From Burkholderiales bacterium RIFOXYD12_FULL_59_19 (GTDB lineage: Bacteria > Pseudomonadota > Gammaproteobacteria > Burkholderiales > Burkholderiaceae_C): 64,000 bases of DNA. Shown here in pieces: positions 1 through 9,663 of this stretch. How positions within the stretch are numbered: the first letter of the stretch is position 1; every line of letters begins with the position of its first letter. A program made the position numbers and the translations under genes. The notes beneath the pieces were generated by a model, which was not told where the DNA came from, ran no database searches, and saw only the letters and a program-made list of their open reading frames with translations. The stretch spans positions 62,001 to 126,000 of the forward strand of contig MESQ01000005.1 of NCBI GenBank assembly GCA_001771065.1, read 5' to 3'.

Positions 1-1047
1 TGCACCGGCCTGGTCGAGCAGTTGCTGATGTTCACCGCCGGCGGCGACTACTCGGCCACACCCAAAACCAAGGCCATGTGCGCTTGCACCGAGCACGGTC
101 ACCAGGCAGTGCGCGATGCCATCAAAACCAACCAGTTGCTCAAAATTTCCGATGTGTTTGCTTTTCTGGAATGGAAAACACCCAACGGCTGCGCCTCATG
201 CCGCCCGGCCATCAACTACTACCTGATCAGCACCTGGCCCAAACTGGCCATGGACGACCCACAAAGCCGCTTCATCAATGAGCGCTCTCACGCCAACATC
301 CAGAAAGACGGCAGCTACAGCGTGATCCCGCGCATGTGGGGTGGCGAGACCACGGCCAGCGAATTGCGTCGTATTGCCGATGTGGTCGACAAATACAAGA
401 TTCCGACCGTCAAGGTCACCGGTGGCCAGCGCATTGACCTGCTGGGGGTGAAAAAGGAAGACCTGCAGGCGGTCTGGAAAGACATCGGCATGCCGTCCGG
501 TCACGCCTACGCCAAAGCGTTGCGCACCGTCAAGACCTGTGTTGGCAGTGAGTGGTGCCGCATGGGTACGCAGGACAGCACCCAGATGGGCAAGGACCTG
601 GAACGTGCCATGTGGCGCATGTACGCGCCGCACAAGGTCAAGTTCGCCGTCTCGGGCTGCCCGCGCAACTGCGCCGAGGCCGGCATCAAGGACGTCGGCA
701 TCATTGGCGTCGACAGCGGTTGGGAAATGTACGTGGCGGGCAACGGCGGCATCAAGACCGAAGTGGCGCACTTTCTGGTCAAGGTCAAAACGGCCGCCGA
801 GGTGCTGGAATACACCGGCGCTTTCTGTGAGCTGTACCGCACCGAGGGCTGGTACCTGGAACGCACGGTGCATTACGTCAACCGTGTCGGCCTGGACTAC
901 GTCAAGAAACGCATTGTGGAAGACCACACCGGCCGCAAGGCACTGTGGGAAAACCTGCAATTTGCCCTCGACGGCGAGCCCGACCCCTGGTTTGAATTTG
1001 ACAAGGCGGCCGTCGACACCCGCCAGTTTGAAGCCCTGAGCGTTTAA
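1..1047 (+). CDS. nirB: Nitrite reductase [NAD(P)H] large subunit, C-terminal part (5' truncated by window)
   Basis: This is the last ~348 residues of the siroheme flavoprotein that reduces nitrite to ammonium in the cytoplasm during nitrate assimilation. The frame is open from base 1, so the FAD/NADH half lies before the window. A BFD-like [2Fe-2S] domain is visible at about residues 27-65 of the fragment (MCAC, then GCASC). A sulfite-reductase ferredoxin half-domain follows, then the siroheme/[4Fe-4S] domain with cysteine pairs TCVGSEWC (about 180) and CPRNC (about 220). nirD begins 11 bases downstream, so the two form an operon. The family call is secure; only the missing N-terminus is unseen. 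Confidence 0.96.
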   Translation, partial: CTGLVEQLLMFTAGGDYSATPKTKAMCACTEHGHQAVRDAIKTNQLLKISDVFAFLEWKTPNGCASCRPAINYYLISTWPKLAMDDPQSRFINERSHANIQKDGSYSVIPRMWGGETTASELRRIADVVDKYKIPTVKVTGGQRIDLLGVKKEDLQAVWKDIGMPSGHAYAKALRTVKTCVGSEWCRMGTQDSTQMGKDLERAMWRMYAPHKVKFAVSGCPRNCAEAGIKDVGIIGVDSGWEMYVAGNGGIKTEVAHFLVKVKTAAEVLEYTGAFCELYRTEGWYLERTVHYVNRVGLDYVKKRIVEDHTGRKALWENLQFALDGEPDPWFEFDKAAVDTRQFEALSV

Positions 1048-1058
1048 GGAAACACAAA

Positions 1059-1445
1059 ATGATGAATGATTGGACCCCCATCTGCCGTGTTGACGAGATC
1101 CCGGTGCTGGGCTCGCGCCGCGTGTCGCGCCCCCAGGGCCTGGACGTGGCGGTGTTTCGCAATGACAAGGACGAGGTGTTTGCCCTGCTCGACCGCTGCC
1201 CCCACAAAGGCGGGCCGCTGAGCCAGGGCATCGTGTTTGGCACCAGCGTGGCCTGCCCCTTGCACAACTGGACGATTGGCCTGTGCACCGGCCAGGCCGC
1301 CGCCCCCGATGAAGGCTGCACGCCGCGCTTCGAGGTCAAACTCACCGGGGGCCAGGTGTTTTTGAAGACCTCCGAGCTGACCAGCCACGCCACCGAGCTG
1401 ACGCGCCCGTTGGCGGGCCCGACACACCGCACGGCCTGTGCCTGA
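1059..1445 (+). CDS. nirD: Nitrite reductase [NAD(P)H] small subunit, Rieske-type
   Basis: Small subunit (128 aa) of assimilatory nitrite reductase. It carries a Rieske-like [2Fe-2S] fold with the ligand motif intact: CPHKGG at about residue 47 and CPLHNW at about residue 66. NirD proteins of enterobacteria often lack these ligands, so this one belongs to the cluster-bearing type. The start follows an AAGGA at 1047-1051; a second ATG lies one codon later. It sits between nirB and nasA with very short spacing, so it is cotranscribed with both. It acts in the cytoplasm as partner of NirB. Confidence 0.94.
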   Translation: MMNDWTPICRVDEIPVLGSRRVSRPQGLDVAVFRNDKDEVFALLDRCPHKGGPLSQGIVFGTSVACPLHNWTIGLCTGQAAAPDEGCTPRFEVKLTGGQVFLKTSELTSHATELTRPLAGPTHRTACA

Positions 1446-1467
1446 AACCGACCGCACAAAGATAGTC

Positions 1468-4278
1468 ATGACAGAAACCCGGTCCACCTGTCCTTATTGC
1501 GGGGTGGGTTGTGGCGTGATCATTGAATCGCGCGGCAACCAGATCACCGACGTGCGTGGCGACCCGGACCACCCGGCCAACTTTGGACGCCTGTGCACCA
1601 AGGGGTCCAGCCTGCACCTCACGGCCAGCGCCGACATCACGGCCCAGGCACGGCTGCTTTACCCCATGCAGCGCAGCCAGCGTGGCGCACCGCCACAACG
1701 CACCGACTGGCTCAGCGCGCTCGATTTGGCGGCCAGCCGTTTTGCCGGCATCATCCAACAACACGGCCCCGATGCCGTGGGCTTTTATATTTCGGGCCAA
1801 CTGCTGACCGAGGACTATTACGTCTTCAACAAACTCGCCAAGGGCCTGATCGGCAGCAACAACATCGACAGCAATTCGCGGCTGTGCATGAGCAGCGCGG
1901 TGGCGGGCTACAAGCAAAGCCTTGGCATGGACGCACCGCCCGCGTGTTATGACGACGTCAACCGCACCAGCACCCTATTCATCACCGGCAGCAACACCGC
2001 CTATGCCCACCCGATTCTGTTCAGGCGCATCGAAGACGCCCGTCACGCCAATCCAGCCCTGAAGATCGTGGTGGTCGACCCGCGGCGCACCGACACCGCG
2101 GACATGGCTGACCTGTTCCTGCAAATTCAGCCCGGCACCGACGTCATGCTGCACCACGGCATGTTGCACCTGATGCTGTGGGAGGGATGGACCGACGGTG
2201 CGTACATGGCGGCCCACACCAGCGGCTTCGAGGCGCTCAAAACAGGGGTGCGCGACTGTACGCCCGAAGTGGTGGCGCGCACCTGCGGCATCAGCCCGGA
2301 GGCGCTGCTGCAAGCCACACGCCTGTTCGCCGGCATAACCGACCACGGCCAGGTCCGCACACCCACACTGAGCCTGTACTGCCAGGGCTTGAACCAGTCC
2401 AGCAGTGGCACCGCCAAAAACACCTCGCTCATCAACCTGCACCTGGCCACCGGGCAAATCGGCAAACCAGGTGCCGGACCGTTTTCCCTGACCGGCCAGC
2501 CCAATGCCATGGGTGGGCGCGAGGTCGGTGGCATGGCCAATCTACTCGGTGGTCACCGCGATCTGAGCAAGGAGGTCGATCGTGCTGAAATCGCCGCCCT
2601 CTGGGGCGTGCCCAGTGTGCCGAAGCACCCCGGAAAAACGGCCGTGGAGATGTTCCAGGCCGCCGCCGATGGCGAGATCAAGGCTCTGTGGATTGCCTGC
2701 ACCAACCCGGCGCAATCCATGCCCAACCAGACCCTGGTACGCCGGGCACTGGAACGCGCCGAGTTGGTGGTGGTGCAGGAAGCCTATGCTGGCACCGCCA
2801 CCTGTGCCTACGCCGATCTGCTGCTGCCGGCCAGCACCTGGGGTGAGAAAGAAGGCACTGTCACCAACAGTGAACGCCGCATCAGCCGGGTGCGTGCAGC
2901 CGTAGCGCCCGCGGGTGAGTCGCGCCACGACTGGCAGATTGCCACCGACTTTGCCCAGCGCCTCGAATCCTTGCTGAACCGGCAGCGAAAACCGGCTAAT
3001 GCGGCCTTGAGTACCCTTTTCCCCTACACCAACCCGGAATCCATCTGGCTTGAGCACCGCGAATCCACGCGTGGCCGCGACCTCGACATCAGCGGCATGA
3101 ACTACACCCTGCTGGAGCAGTCGCCCCAACAATGGCCCATGGCGGAGGGCCAAACCCATGGCCGGGCGCGGCTTTACGAAGACGGTGTTTTCCCCACCGC
3201 TGACGGCAAGGCGCGATTCATTAGCGTGGCCTACCAGACCGTGGCTGAGCCGCGCAGCGCACGTTACCCGTTTTCTCTGACGACCGGCCGCCTGCGCGAC
3301 CAGTGGCACGGCATGAGTCGCACCGGCACGCTGGGTCGTCTGTTTGGCCATGTCAGCGAGCCCTGCGTGCAATTGCACCCGCAGGACATGCTGCAGCGCC
3401 AGCTCAAGGACGGCGACATGATTCACCTCACCAGTGCACGTGGCTCGGTGCTGGTGCCGGCCCAGGCCAGCCGCGAGGTCGGCTTGAACCAGGCCTTCAT
3501 GGCGATGCACTGGGGCGAAGAATTCCTGAGCGGCCAAAGTGCCCAGGGCGAACGTCTGGCGGGGGTCAATGCGCTGACCAGCGGTGTCTTTTGCCCTGAC
3601 GCCCGGCAGCCCGAGTTCAAACACACCGCCGTCAAAATCCTCAAAGCCGAGATGCCGTGGCATCTGCTCGCCATGGCCTGGCTGCCGGATTCGCAGGCGA
3701 TCGCTGCCAGAACGGCGCTGCAAAGCCTGATGGCGCAATTTGACTTTGCCACCTGCGTCCCTTTTGCCAGCGCGGCCAACAGCCGCCAGGACGACCGCAG
3801 CGGCGTGCTGTTTCGGGCCGCACGCCATGACGCACCAGCGCATGACCTACTGGAACAGATTGAACGGCTATTGCAGCTCCAGGGTCCGGATGCGCTACGC
3901 TACTCTGACCATAAACGTGGCCAGCACCGGGTAGCAAGACTGATCGAAACCGAAACCCAAACCGTGCTGGAGGGTTTCATGCTGGCAGGCGACACCAGCG
4001 CCCAAAGCTGGATAACCACCTTGCTCAAGGAATCCCTGCCCGCCCATTCCTATGGCCGCGCACTGTTGATTCCTGGCGCCACCCCGCCGGTGCCGGTGGT
4101 GTCGCGCGGTCAACAGGTATGTACCTGCTTCAACGTGACCGATCTCGCCATTGCCGAGCATCTGGCGACCAGTAGCGCGGCGCCAGGGCAACGCCTGGCT
4201 TCATTGCAGGCCAGTCTGAAATGCGGCACCAACTGCGGCTCCTGCCTGCCGCAACTGCAGCGCATGATTGCAAAATAA
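1468..4278 (+). CDS. nasA: Assimilatory nitrate reductase catalytic subunit (Mo-bisMGD, two Fe-S domains)
   Basis: Cytoplasmic molybdenum enzyme (936 aa) reducing nitrate to nitrite for NirBD. An N-terminal [4Fe-4S] motif (CPYCGVGC at residues 8-15, later LCTKG near 42) is followed by the molybdopterin oxidoreductase body and the dinucleotide-binding domain. The C-terminus adds a BFD-like [2Fe-2S] domain (VCTCFNV near 884, CGTNCGSC near 915), as in Klebsiella-type NasA, which takes electrons from a separate reductase. I chose ATG 1468 because it directly precedes the cluster motif. A GTG at 1438 overlapping nirD would add ten residues. No nitrate transporter is in view; it may lie upstream with the rest of nirB. 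Confidence 0.93.
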   Translation: MTETRSTCPYCGVGCGVIIESRGNQITDVRGDPDHPANFGRLCTKGSSLHLTASADITAQARLLYPMQRSQRGAPPQRTDWLSALDLAASRFAGIIQQHGPDAVGFYISGQLLTEDYYVFNKLAKGLIGSNNIDSNSRLCMSSAVAGYKQSLGMDAPPACYDDVNRTSTLFITGSNTAYAHPILFRRIEDARHANPALKIVVVDPRRTDTADMADLFLQIQPGTDVMLHHGMLHLMLWEGWTDGAYMAAHTSGFEALKTGVRDCTPEVVARTCGISPEALLQATRLFAGITDHGQVRTPTLSLYCQGLNQSSSGTAKNTSLINLHLATGQIGKPGAGPFSLTGQPNAMGGREVGGMANLLGGHRDLSKEVDRAEIAALWGVPSVPKHPGKTAVEMFQAAADGEIKALWIACTNPAQSMPNQTLVRRALERAELVVVQEAYAGTATCAYADLLLPASTWGEKEGTVTNSERRISRVRAAVAPAGESRHDWQIATDFAQRLESLLNRQRKPANAALSTLFPYTNPESIWLEHRESTRGRDLDISGMNYTLLEQSPQQWPMAEGQTHGRARLYEDGVFPTADGKARFISVAYQTVAEPRSARYPFSLTTGRLRDQWHGMSRTGTLGRLFGHVSEPCVQLHPQDMLQRQLKDGDMIHLTSARGSVLVPAQASREVGLNQAFMAMHWGEEFLSGQSAQGERLAGVNALTSGVFCPDARQPEFKHTAVKILKAEMPWHLLAMAWLPDSQAIAARTALQSLMAQFDFATCVPFASAANSRQDDRSGVLFRAARHDAPAHDLLEQIERLLQLQGPDALRYSDHKRGQHRVARLIETETQTVLEGFMLAGDTSAQSWITTLLKESLPAHSYGRALLIPGATPPVPVVSRGQQVCTCFNVTDLAIAEHLATSSAAPGQRLASLQASLKCGTNCGSCLPQLQRMIAK

Positions 4279-4355
4279 TTCTGGGCTTCGAAGCCTTCAA
4301 ACGCTTCACATTTCTCACTAGAATCAGCCTGCAGATACACTACATTTAGATACAA

Positions 4356-4390
4356 AGATAGATGAGTTCGCTATCTATAGCGTTTTTTTA
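4356..4390 (+). terminator. Candidate intrinsic terminator after nasA
   Basis: A six-base-pair stem (AGATAG/CTATCT, loop of nine bases) at 4356-4376 is followed after ATAGCG by a run of seven T. The stem is short and AT-rich, so it may be weak, but it lies in the AT-rich gap between nasA and nrdJ where a transcript end is expected. Confidence 0.45.
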
Positions 4391-4479
4391 TTTTTTTTAA
4401 TTTCCTATTTTTGTGCCAAATCAACGAAACTACGGGTCCAGCCCACTACCATGGCGACTCGATTTTCAGGAAGGACTCC

Positions 4480-7386
4480 ATGTCACAGCACACCCCCACC
4501 CCCACCTTGACCACACTGCAAGCGCAGCCCATCAGCGAAGAAGTACTGATCGAGAAATACAGCAAAGGCACTGAGAAAAGCATTGCCGACGTGAATCAGC
4601 GCGTGGCGCGCGCACTGGCCAAAGTCGAGGCGCCAGAACAACAAGCCCAATGGGAAGCCCAATTTCTGGCCACGCTGGAAGCCGGCTTTTTGCCCGCTGG
4701 GCGCATCCAGTCGGCCGCCGGTACCGACCTGGCAGCCACACTGATCAACTGCTTTGTGCAACCCGTGGGCGACTCGATTGCACACGTCGAAGACGGCCAC
4801 CCCGGCATTTACACGGCACTGACCGAAGCCGCTGAAACCATGCGCCGTGGCGGCGGTGTGGGTTACGACTTTTCCCGCATCCGCCCGCGTGGTGCCTGGG
4901 TCGGCAGCACACAAAGCAGTGCGTCCGGGCCGGTAAGCTATATGCGTGTGTTCGACCGTTCTTGTGAAACGGTAGAGTCTGCCGGCGCCCGGCGCGGTGC
5001 CCAAATGGGCGTGCTGCGTTGCGACCACCCCGACATTGAAGAGTTCATCCATGCCAAGGACCAGGGCGACCTGAAAAACTTCAACATCTCGGTCGGTGTT
5101 TCCGACGAATTCATGAACGCCGTACAAGCCAACGGCGACTTTTGTCTGGTACACAGGGCCGATCCGGGCGTGGCGCAAAAAGACGCTGGCGCCTACCATG
5201 ATCAAGACAAGGGCGTTTGGGTCTATCGCAAGCTCAAGGCCCGCGCCCTGTGGGACCAGATCATGCGCTCCACTTACGACCACGCCGAACCCGGCGTGCT
5301 GTTTTTGGACCAGATGAACCGCGACAACAACCTGTCGTATTGCGAAACCATTGCCAGTACCAATCCCTGCGCGGAGCAACCGTTGCCCCCTTACGGCTGC
5401 TGCTGCCTGGGCTCGATCGACCTGACACGTTTTATCAGCGAACCGTTTACCGAATCGGCCAGCTTTGACCGCAAAGCTTTCGCCGAGATCGCCCGCGTGG
5501 CCGTGCGCATGCTCGACAACGTACTCGATGCCACCGTCTGGCCACTGCCACAACAGCAGCAGGAAGCCGCTTCCAAGCGTCGGGTCGGTCTGGGCTATAC
5601 CGGCCTCGGTGATGCGCTGGTAATGCTCAATTTGCGCTACGACACACAGGCCGCACGCGACATGGCGCGCCATATCTCCGAACTGATGCGTGACACCGCT
5701 TACCAGGCTTCCAACGAGCTGGCACAAGAGCGCGGCGCGTTTCCGCTGTTCAACGCCGACCTCTACCTGAGCGGCCAGACCTTCGCGTCGCGCTTGCCCG
5801 CCGACTTGAAAAAACGCATTCACAAGCATGGTCTGCGCAATTCACACCTGCTGTCGATTGCGCCCACCGGCACCATCAGCCTGGCCTTTGCCGACAATGC
5901 CAGCAACGGCATCGAGCCCGCCTTCAGCTGGACCTACAACCGCAAAAAACGCATGCCAGACGGCGGTTTCAAGGAATACGCGGTAGAAGATCACGCTTGG
6001 CGCCTGTACCGCCACATGTTCGGTATCGATGCGCCCCTGACCGACGCCTTTGTCACAGCGCTGGAGATGAGTGCCCAGGCCCACGAAGAAATGGTGGCAG
6101 CCGTGGCGCCCTTCATTGACACGGCCATTTCCAAAACCGTCAATGTGCCTGCCGACTACCCTTATGCCGATTTTCAGGGTCTGTATACCCAGGCCTGGCA
6201 GTCAGGCCTGAAGGGCCTGGCCACCTACCGCCCCAATTCGGTGCTGGGTTCGGTGCTGAGTGTGACACCCTCGGCCACCGCGCCCAGCGGCGCCAAACCC
6301 TTGCAGATTGACGGTGCCAACCAGCGCCTATTGCTGGACCGCCTGCCGGCTCCGGTGCTCTCAAGCCTGCGCTGGCCCGGTCGACCAGACCTGCCGGGCG
6401 GCAACCCGGCCTGGACCTTCATGGTGCACCACCCATTTGGCGACTTTGCCCTGTTCATTGGCGAGCTCTCACTGCAGGAAGGTGGCGCACCACAGCCTTT
6501 TGAAGTGTGGGTCAATGGTGCCGAGCAGCCGCGTGGCCTGGGGGCTTTGGCCAAGACCCTGTCGATGGACTTGCGCGCCAACGACCCCGCCTGGTTACAG
6601 CTCAAACTCGATGCCCTCGCCACGGTCAGCGAAGAACATTCGTTCGAGATGCCGTTCCCGCCCCATGGTGAAAAACGCCTGTTCCCCGGCGTGGTAGCCG
6701 CCACAGCGGCCGTAATCCGCTGGCGCTGTGAGCAAATCGCGGCCCAGTCGGCACAAAAAACAAACAAGACCATCGCCATCTCCACGCCGGTTATCGATGC
6801 CATGTTCAGCCGCAATGAGCCCATCACGGGCCCATCAGGCACCCTGGCCTGGGCTGTCGACGTCAACAATCCGGCGACCAGCGAAGACTTTACCGTGACC
6901 CTCAAGGAGGTCAATCTGGCCGGCCCCGACGGCAACATGGTGACACGGCCCTGCGCGGTAGGCTTCAGCGGCAACTACCCCAAAGCCATGGACGGCCTGG
7001 CGCGCCTGCTGTCGCTCGACATGCGGGTCATTGACCCGGCCTGGATCGGCATGAAGCTGCGCAAATTGCTCAATTACGCCGAACCCTTGGGTCACTTCAT
7101 GGCCTTTGTGCCGGGTTTGCCGAACGGCGAAAAGCGCCAGCAAACCTGGCCATCGACCGTGGCCTACATTGCGCGCCTGATCATCCACCGCTACGCCATG
7201 CTGGGCATTTTGAATGAAGAAGGTTATCCGCTGCGCGACATGGGTGTGCTCGACACGCCAGAGGCCCGCGAGGCCAGCAAGACCATGGCCGGCAAAACCT
7301 GCCCCGAATGTGGCAACCCCACCGTGATCCACAAGGACGGCTGCGACTTCTGCACCGCCTGTGGTTATGTGGGGCAGTGCGGGTAA
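4480..7386 (+). CDS. nrdJ: Adenosylcobalamin-dependent (class II) ribonucleoside-diphosphate reductase
   Basis: Converts ribonucleotides to deoxyribonucleotides using coenzyme B12, so it works with or without oxygen. The protein is 968 aa. The catalytic domain shows the first active-site Cys in LINCFVQP, the radical-site motif NPCAEQP, and a CGY-type zinc ribbon at the C-terminus ([18 protein letters not shown]). Between about 620 and 915 are two related TSCPD-like domains. ATG 4480 follows a strong AGGAAGGA (4469-4476); an in-frame upstream ATG at 4411 has no ribosome site. No B12 box was found in the 200 bases upstream. It converges on uspA with no gap. Confidence 0.93.
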   Translation: MSQHTPTPTLTTLQAQPISEEVLIEKYSKGTEKSIADVNQRVARALAKVEAPEQQAQWEAQFLATLEAGFLPAGRIQSAAGTDLAATLINCFVQPVGDSIAHVEDGHPGIYTALTEAAETMRRGGGVGYDFSRIRPRGAWVGSTQSSASGPVSYMRVFDRSCETVESAGARRGAQMGVLRCDHPDIEEFIHAKDQGDLKNFNISVGVSDEFMNAVQANGDFCLVHRADPGVAQKDAGAYHDQDKGVWVYRKLKARALWDQIMRSTYDHAEPGVLFLDQMNRDNNLSYCETIASTNPCAEQPLPPYGCCCLGSIDLTRFISEPFTESASFDRKAFAEIARVAVRMLDNVLDATVWPLPQQQQEAASKRRVGLGYTGLGDALVMLNLRYDTQAARDMARHISELMRDTAYQASNELAQERGAFPLFNADLYLSGQTFASRLPADLKKRIHKHGLRNSHLLSIAPTGTISLAFADNASNGIEPAFSWTYNRKKRMPDGGFKEYAVEDHAWRLYRHMFGIDAPLTDAFVTALEMSAQAHEEMVAAVAPFIDTAISKTVNVPADYPYADFQGLYTQAWQSGLKGLATYRPNSVLGSVLSVTPSATAPSGAKPLQIDGANQRLLLDRLPAPVLSSLRWPGRPDLPGGNPAWTFMVHHPFGDFALFIGELSLQEGGAPQPFEVWVNGAEQPRGLGALAKTLSMDLRANDPAWLQLKLDALATVSEEHSFEMPFPPHGEKRLFPGVVAATAAVIRWRCEQIAAQSAQKTNKTIAISTPVIDAMFSRNEPITGPSGTLAWAVDVNNPATSEDFTVTLKEVNLAGPDGNMVTRPCAVGFSGNYPKAMDGLARLLSLDMRVIDPAWIGMKLRKLLNYAEPLGHFMAFVPGLPNGEKRQQTWPSTVAYIARLIIHRYAMLGILNEEGYPLRDMGVLDTPEAREASKTMAGKTCPECGNPTVIHKDGCDFCTACGYVGQCG

Positions 7387-7830
7387 TTATTTGGCGTCGC
7401 GCACCACCAGCACCGGCAGTTTGGTGTGCGACAGCACGGCCTGGGCCACGCTGCCGAGCACCAATTTTTCAAGGGCATTGCGGCCGTGTGAGCCCATCAC
7501 GATCAGGTCGGCTTGCAAGGACTTGCCAGCCTCGACAATGCCGCGCCAAGCGGTGTGCGCCTCAACCACTGAGGTATCTACATGCACACCAGAATTTGCA
7601 AACGATTGTTTGGCCAGCTTGACCGATTCGTTGGCCTCGGCCGTTGCCGCGTTCAGATACTCAGCTTGACCGTACGCAAAATCGGTGCCTACACCCGTAA
7701 ATGGATACGGATCGATCACGTAAATCACGGTTACCTGGCTGTCAAACGCCTTGGCCAACGCGGTGGCCTTGTCCACAGCCACTTGTGCCGTGTCAGAGCC
7801 ATCCACCGGGACCAGAATATGCTTGAACAT
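7387..7830 (-). CDS. Universal stress protein, UspA family
   Basis: A single Usp domain of 147 aa. The ATP-binding signature G-x2-G-x9-GS is intact (MGSHGRN... LGS near residues 112-126), so it is the nucleotide-binding type. ATG is preceded by AAGGAG. It lies 139 bases downstream of the GltD-like gene on the same strand and is probably the last gene of the 2-oxoacid oxidoreductase operon, or has its own promoter in the gap. Usp proteins of this type accumulate under energy or oxygen stress, which fits the FNR-type site at the operon head; the exact role is unknown. Confidence 0.88.
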   Translation of the reverse strand: MFKHILVPVDGSDTAQVAVDKATALAKAFDSQVTVIYVIDPYPFTGVGTDFAYGQAEYLNAATAEANESVKLAKQSFANSGVHVDTSVVEAHTAWRGIVEAGKSLQADLIVMGSHGRNALEKLVLGSVAQAVLSHTKLPVLVVRDAK

Positions 7831-7969
7831 GACTTACTCCTTATAAGAAAACAGACAAGCCTATTTTGGCCCAGATCGTCGGTCCTAGACTGACAAAACG
7901 CATAAAAGGCATGATCTGCGCCAGGGCTCAAGGGGCAAGCGCCCTGAGTTCGCCAAGCCCTGCACCTGA

Positions 7970-9595
7970 TCAAATGTCCTCGGGCACCATCTTGATCGAC
8001 CCACAAGGGCATTCCGAGACACAAATGCCACAGCCTTTGCAGTAGTCGTAGTTGAACTCAAAGCCTTTGCCGGGGCCAAGCTTGATGACCGCGTTGTCAG
8101 GGCATACACCGTAACAGTTGTCGCATTCAAAACAGTTGCCACATGAAAGACAGCGCCGCGCTTCAAACAACGCGTTACCTTCATCCAGACCGCCCTGCAC
8201 TTCTTCAAAGGTGGACTGGCGCCGGATGATGTCGAGAATGGGCCGCACTGTCTTGGGGGCGTCGCTGTAGTACCAGGTGTTGAGCAAATCGAAACTGGCG
8301 ACTTCGGTTTTTGGCGCCGGCACATAAGCCGTGCCGCGCAACCAGGCATCGATGTTGCGCGCCGCCTTCTTGCCATGCCCAATGGCCACGGTGACGTTGC
8401 GTTCTGCCGGCACCATGTCACCGCCGGCGAAAATACCGTCGTGACCGGTCATCATCTGGGCATTGACCTGCACCACGCCGTCTTGCACCGCCATGCCCGG
8501 CACGCCTTCGATCAAGGACAAGTCCACATCCTGGCCCAGCGCCAGCACCACCGAGTCGGCTTCGAGTGTCTCGAACTCACCGGTCGGCTGCGGAAAGCCC
8601 TTGTCATCAAGCGCCATTTTTTCGACCGTGATGGACGACTCGCCAGCCTGCTTGATGGTGGACAGCCACTTGATCATGACACCTTCTTGCAGCGCTTCTT
8701 CGACCTCGAAGTCATGCGCGGGCATCTTGTCGCGGTTACGCCGGTAAACAATGATGGATTCGGTCGCGCCCAGACGTTTTGCGGTGCGTGCCACGTCAAT
8801 GGCCGTATTGCCGCCGCCGTACACCACCACACGTCGGCCCAGCAAGGGTTTGTCTTCACCTTCCATGGAGCGCAGCACCGACACCGCATCCAGCACCTTG
8901 GCCGAATCGCCAGCTGGAATGTAGGCACGTTTGGCAATATGCGCGCCCACGGCCAGAAACACGGCGTCAAAACCGCCTGACTCTTTGGCTTCGAGCACGT
9001 TGGACACCTTGGTGTTGTACTCAATGCGCACACCCAAATCCACAATGCGCTGCACCTCAACATCAAGCACCTGACGCGGCAAGCGGTATTGCGGAATGCC
9101 AAAACGCATCATGCCGCCCGGCAATGGCCCGGCCTCGATCACCGTGACCGCATGGCCCAGCCGCGCCAGCTGGTAGGCCGCCGACAAACCCGACGGTCCG
9201 GCACCGACCACCATCACCTTTTTGCCCGAGCTGGCGGCAGGTTGGGGAAACTTCCAGCCCTGATTGATGGCTTCATCACCCAAAAAGTGTTCGACAGAAT
9301 TGATGCCCACCGGCGAATCAAGTTGACCCCGGTTACATGAAGCTTCGCAAGTGTGGTAACAGACGCGCCCCATGATGGCCGGAAACGGGTTGTCTTCCAC
9401 CAGCGTGCGCCAGGCTTCCTGGTAATTGCCCGACTCGGCATGGAACAGCCAGCCCTGGATGTTTTCACCGGCGGGACACTGGTGGTTGCACGGGGGTTTT
9501 CGGCTCAAATACACCGGGCGCTCGGTGCGCCAGGAACCGGTGTGGTTGGCCAGCGAGCTGCCGACATCAAGTGTGATGGCAAATGGTTTTTGCAT
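7970..9595 (-). CDS. GltD-like NAD(P)H-dependent oxidoreductase fused to a 2x[4Fe-4S] ferredoxin domain
   Basis: A 541-aa FAD protein of the glutamate-synthase small-subunit family. N-terminal cluster cysteines are PCNHQC (36-40) and a second set near 79-87. A FAD-binding GAGPSG lies near 130 and an NAD(P)-binding GGGNTA near 267. The last ~65 residues are a bacterial ferredoxin with two cysteine sets (CLSCGNC...CDNCYGVCP and CKGCGICVSECP). There is no glutamate synthase large subunit nearby. Being the fourth gene of a 2-oxoacid oxidoreductase operon that lacks a separate ferredoxin (delta) subunit, it probably passes electrons between that enzyme and NAD(P). ATG 9595 has AAGGAG upstream; a longer in-frame start at 9655 would run into the repeat. 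Confidence 0.85.
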   Translation of the reverse strand: MQKPFAITLDVGSSLANHTGSWRTERPVYLSRKPPCNHQCPAGENIQGWLFHAESGNYQEAWRTLVEDNPFPAIMGRVCYHTCEASCNRGQLDSPVGINSVEHFLGDEAINQGWKFPQPAASSGKKVMVVGAGPSGLSAAYQLARLGHAVTVIEAGPLPGGMMRFGIPQYRLPRQVLDVEVQRIVDLGVRIEYNTKVSNVLEAKESGGFDAVFLAVGAHIAKRAYIPAGDSAKVLDAVSVLRSMEGEDKPLLGRRVVVYGGGNTAIDVARTAKRLGATESIIVYRRNRDKMPAHDFEVEEALQEGVMIKWLSTIKQAGESSITVEKMALDDKGFPQPTGEFETLEADSVVLALGQDVDLSLIEGVPGMAVQDGVVQVNAQMMTGHDGIFAGGDMVPAERNVTVAIGHGKKAARNIDAWLRGTAYVPAPKTEVASFDLLNTWYYSDAPKTVRPILDIIRRQSTFEEVQGGLDEGNALFEARRCLSCGNCFECDNCYGVCPDNAVIKLGPGKGFEFNYDYCKGCGICVSECPCGSIKMVPEDI

Positions 9596-9607
9596 AGTGA
9601 TATCTCC

Positions 9608-9663
9608 TTGCGGGACAGACCACAGCGACACAGTGTGTGCCAGCTCTGTCCTCAACTGATTAG
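9608..9663 (-). repeat. Family A palindromic repeat, copy A1 (porB/gltD-like junction)
   Basis: A hairpin unit with arms GGACAGA/TCTGTCC and the conserved end CAACTGATTA. On the transcribed minus strand its first three bases are the TAA stop of porB and its last bases run into the AAGGAG of the downstream gene, so the repeat fills the whole gap. See copies at 12694, 21307, 21369, 55936, 55992, 56049 and a fragment at 60058. Confidence 0.8.

Noticed and set aside
4279-4479. Cobalamin riboswitch upstream of nrdJ
   Set aside because: No B12-box or matching multi-stem structure was found in this short AT-rich gap.
7970-9595. Glutamate synthase small subunit (gltD)
   Set aside because: No gltB is nearby, and the protein carries an extra two-cluster ferredoxin domain and sits in an oxidoreductase operon.
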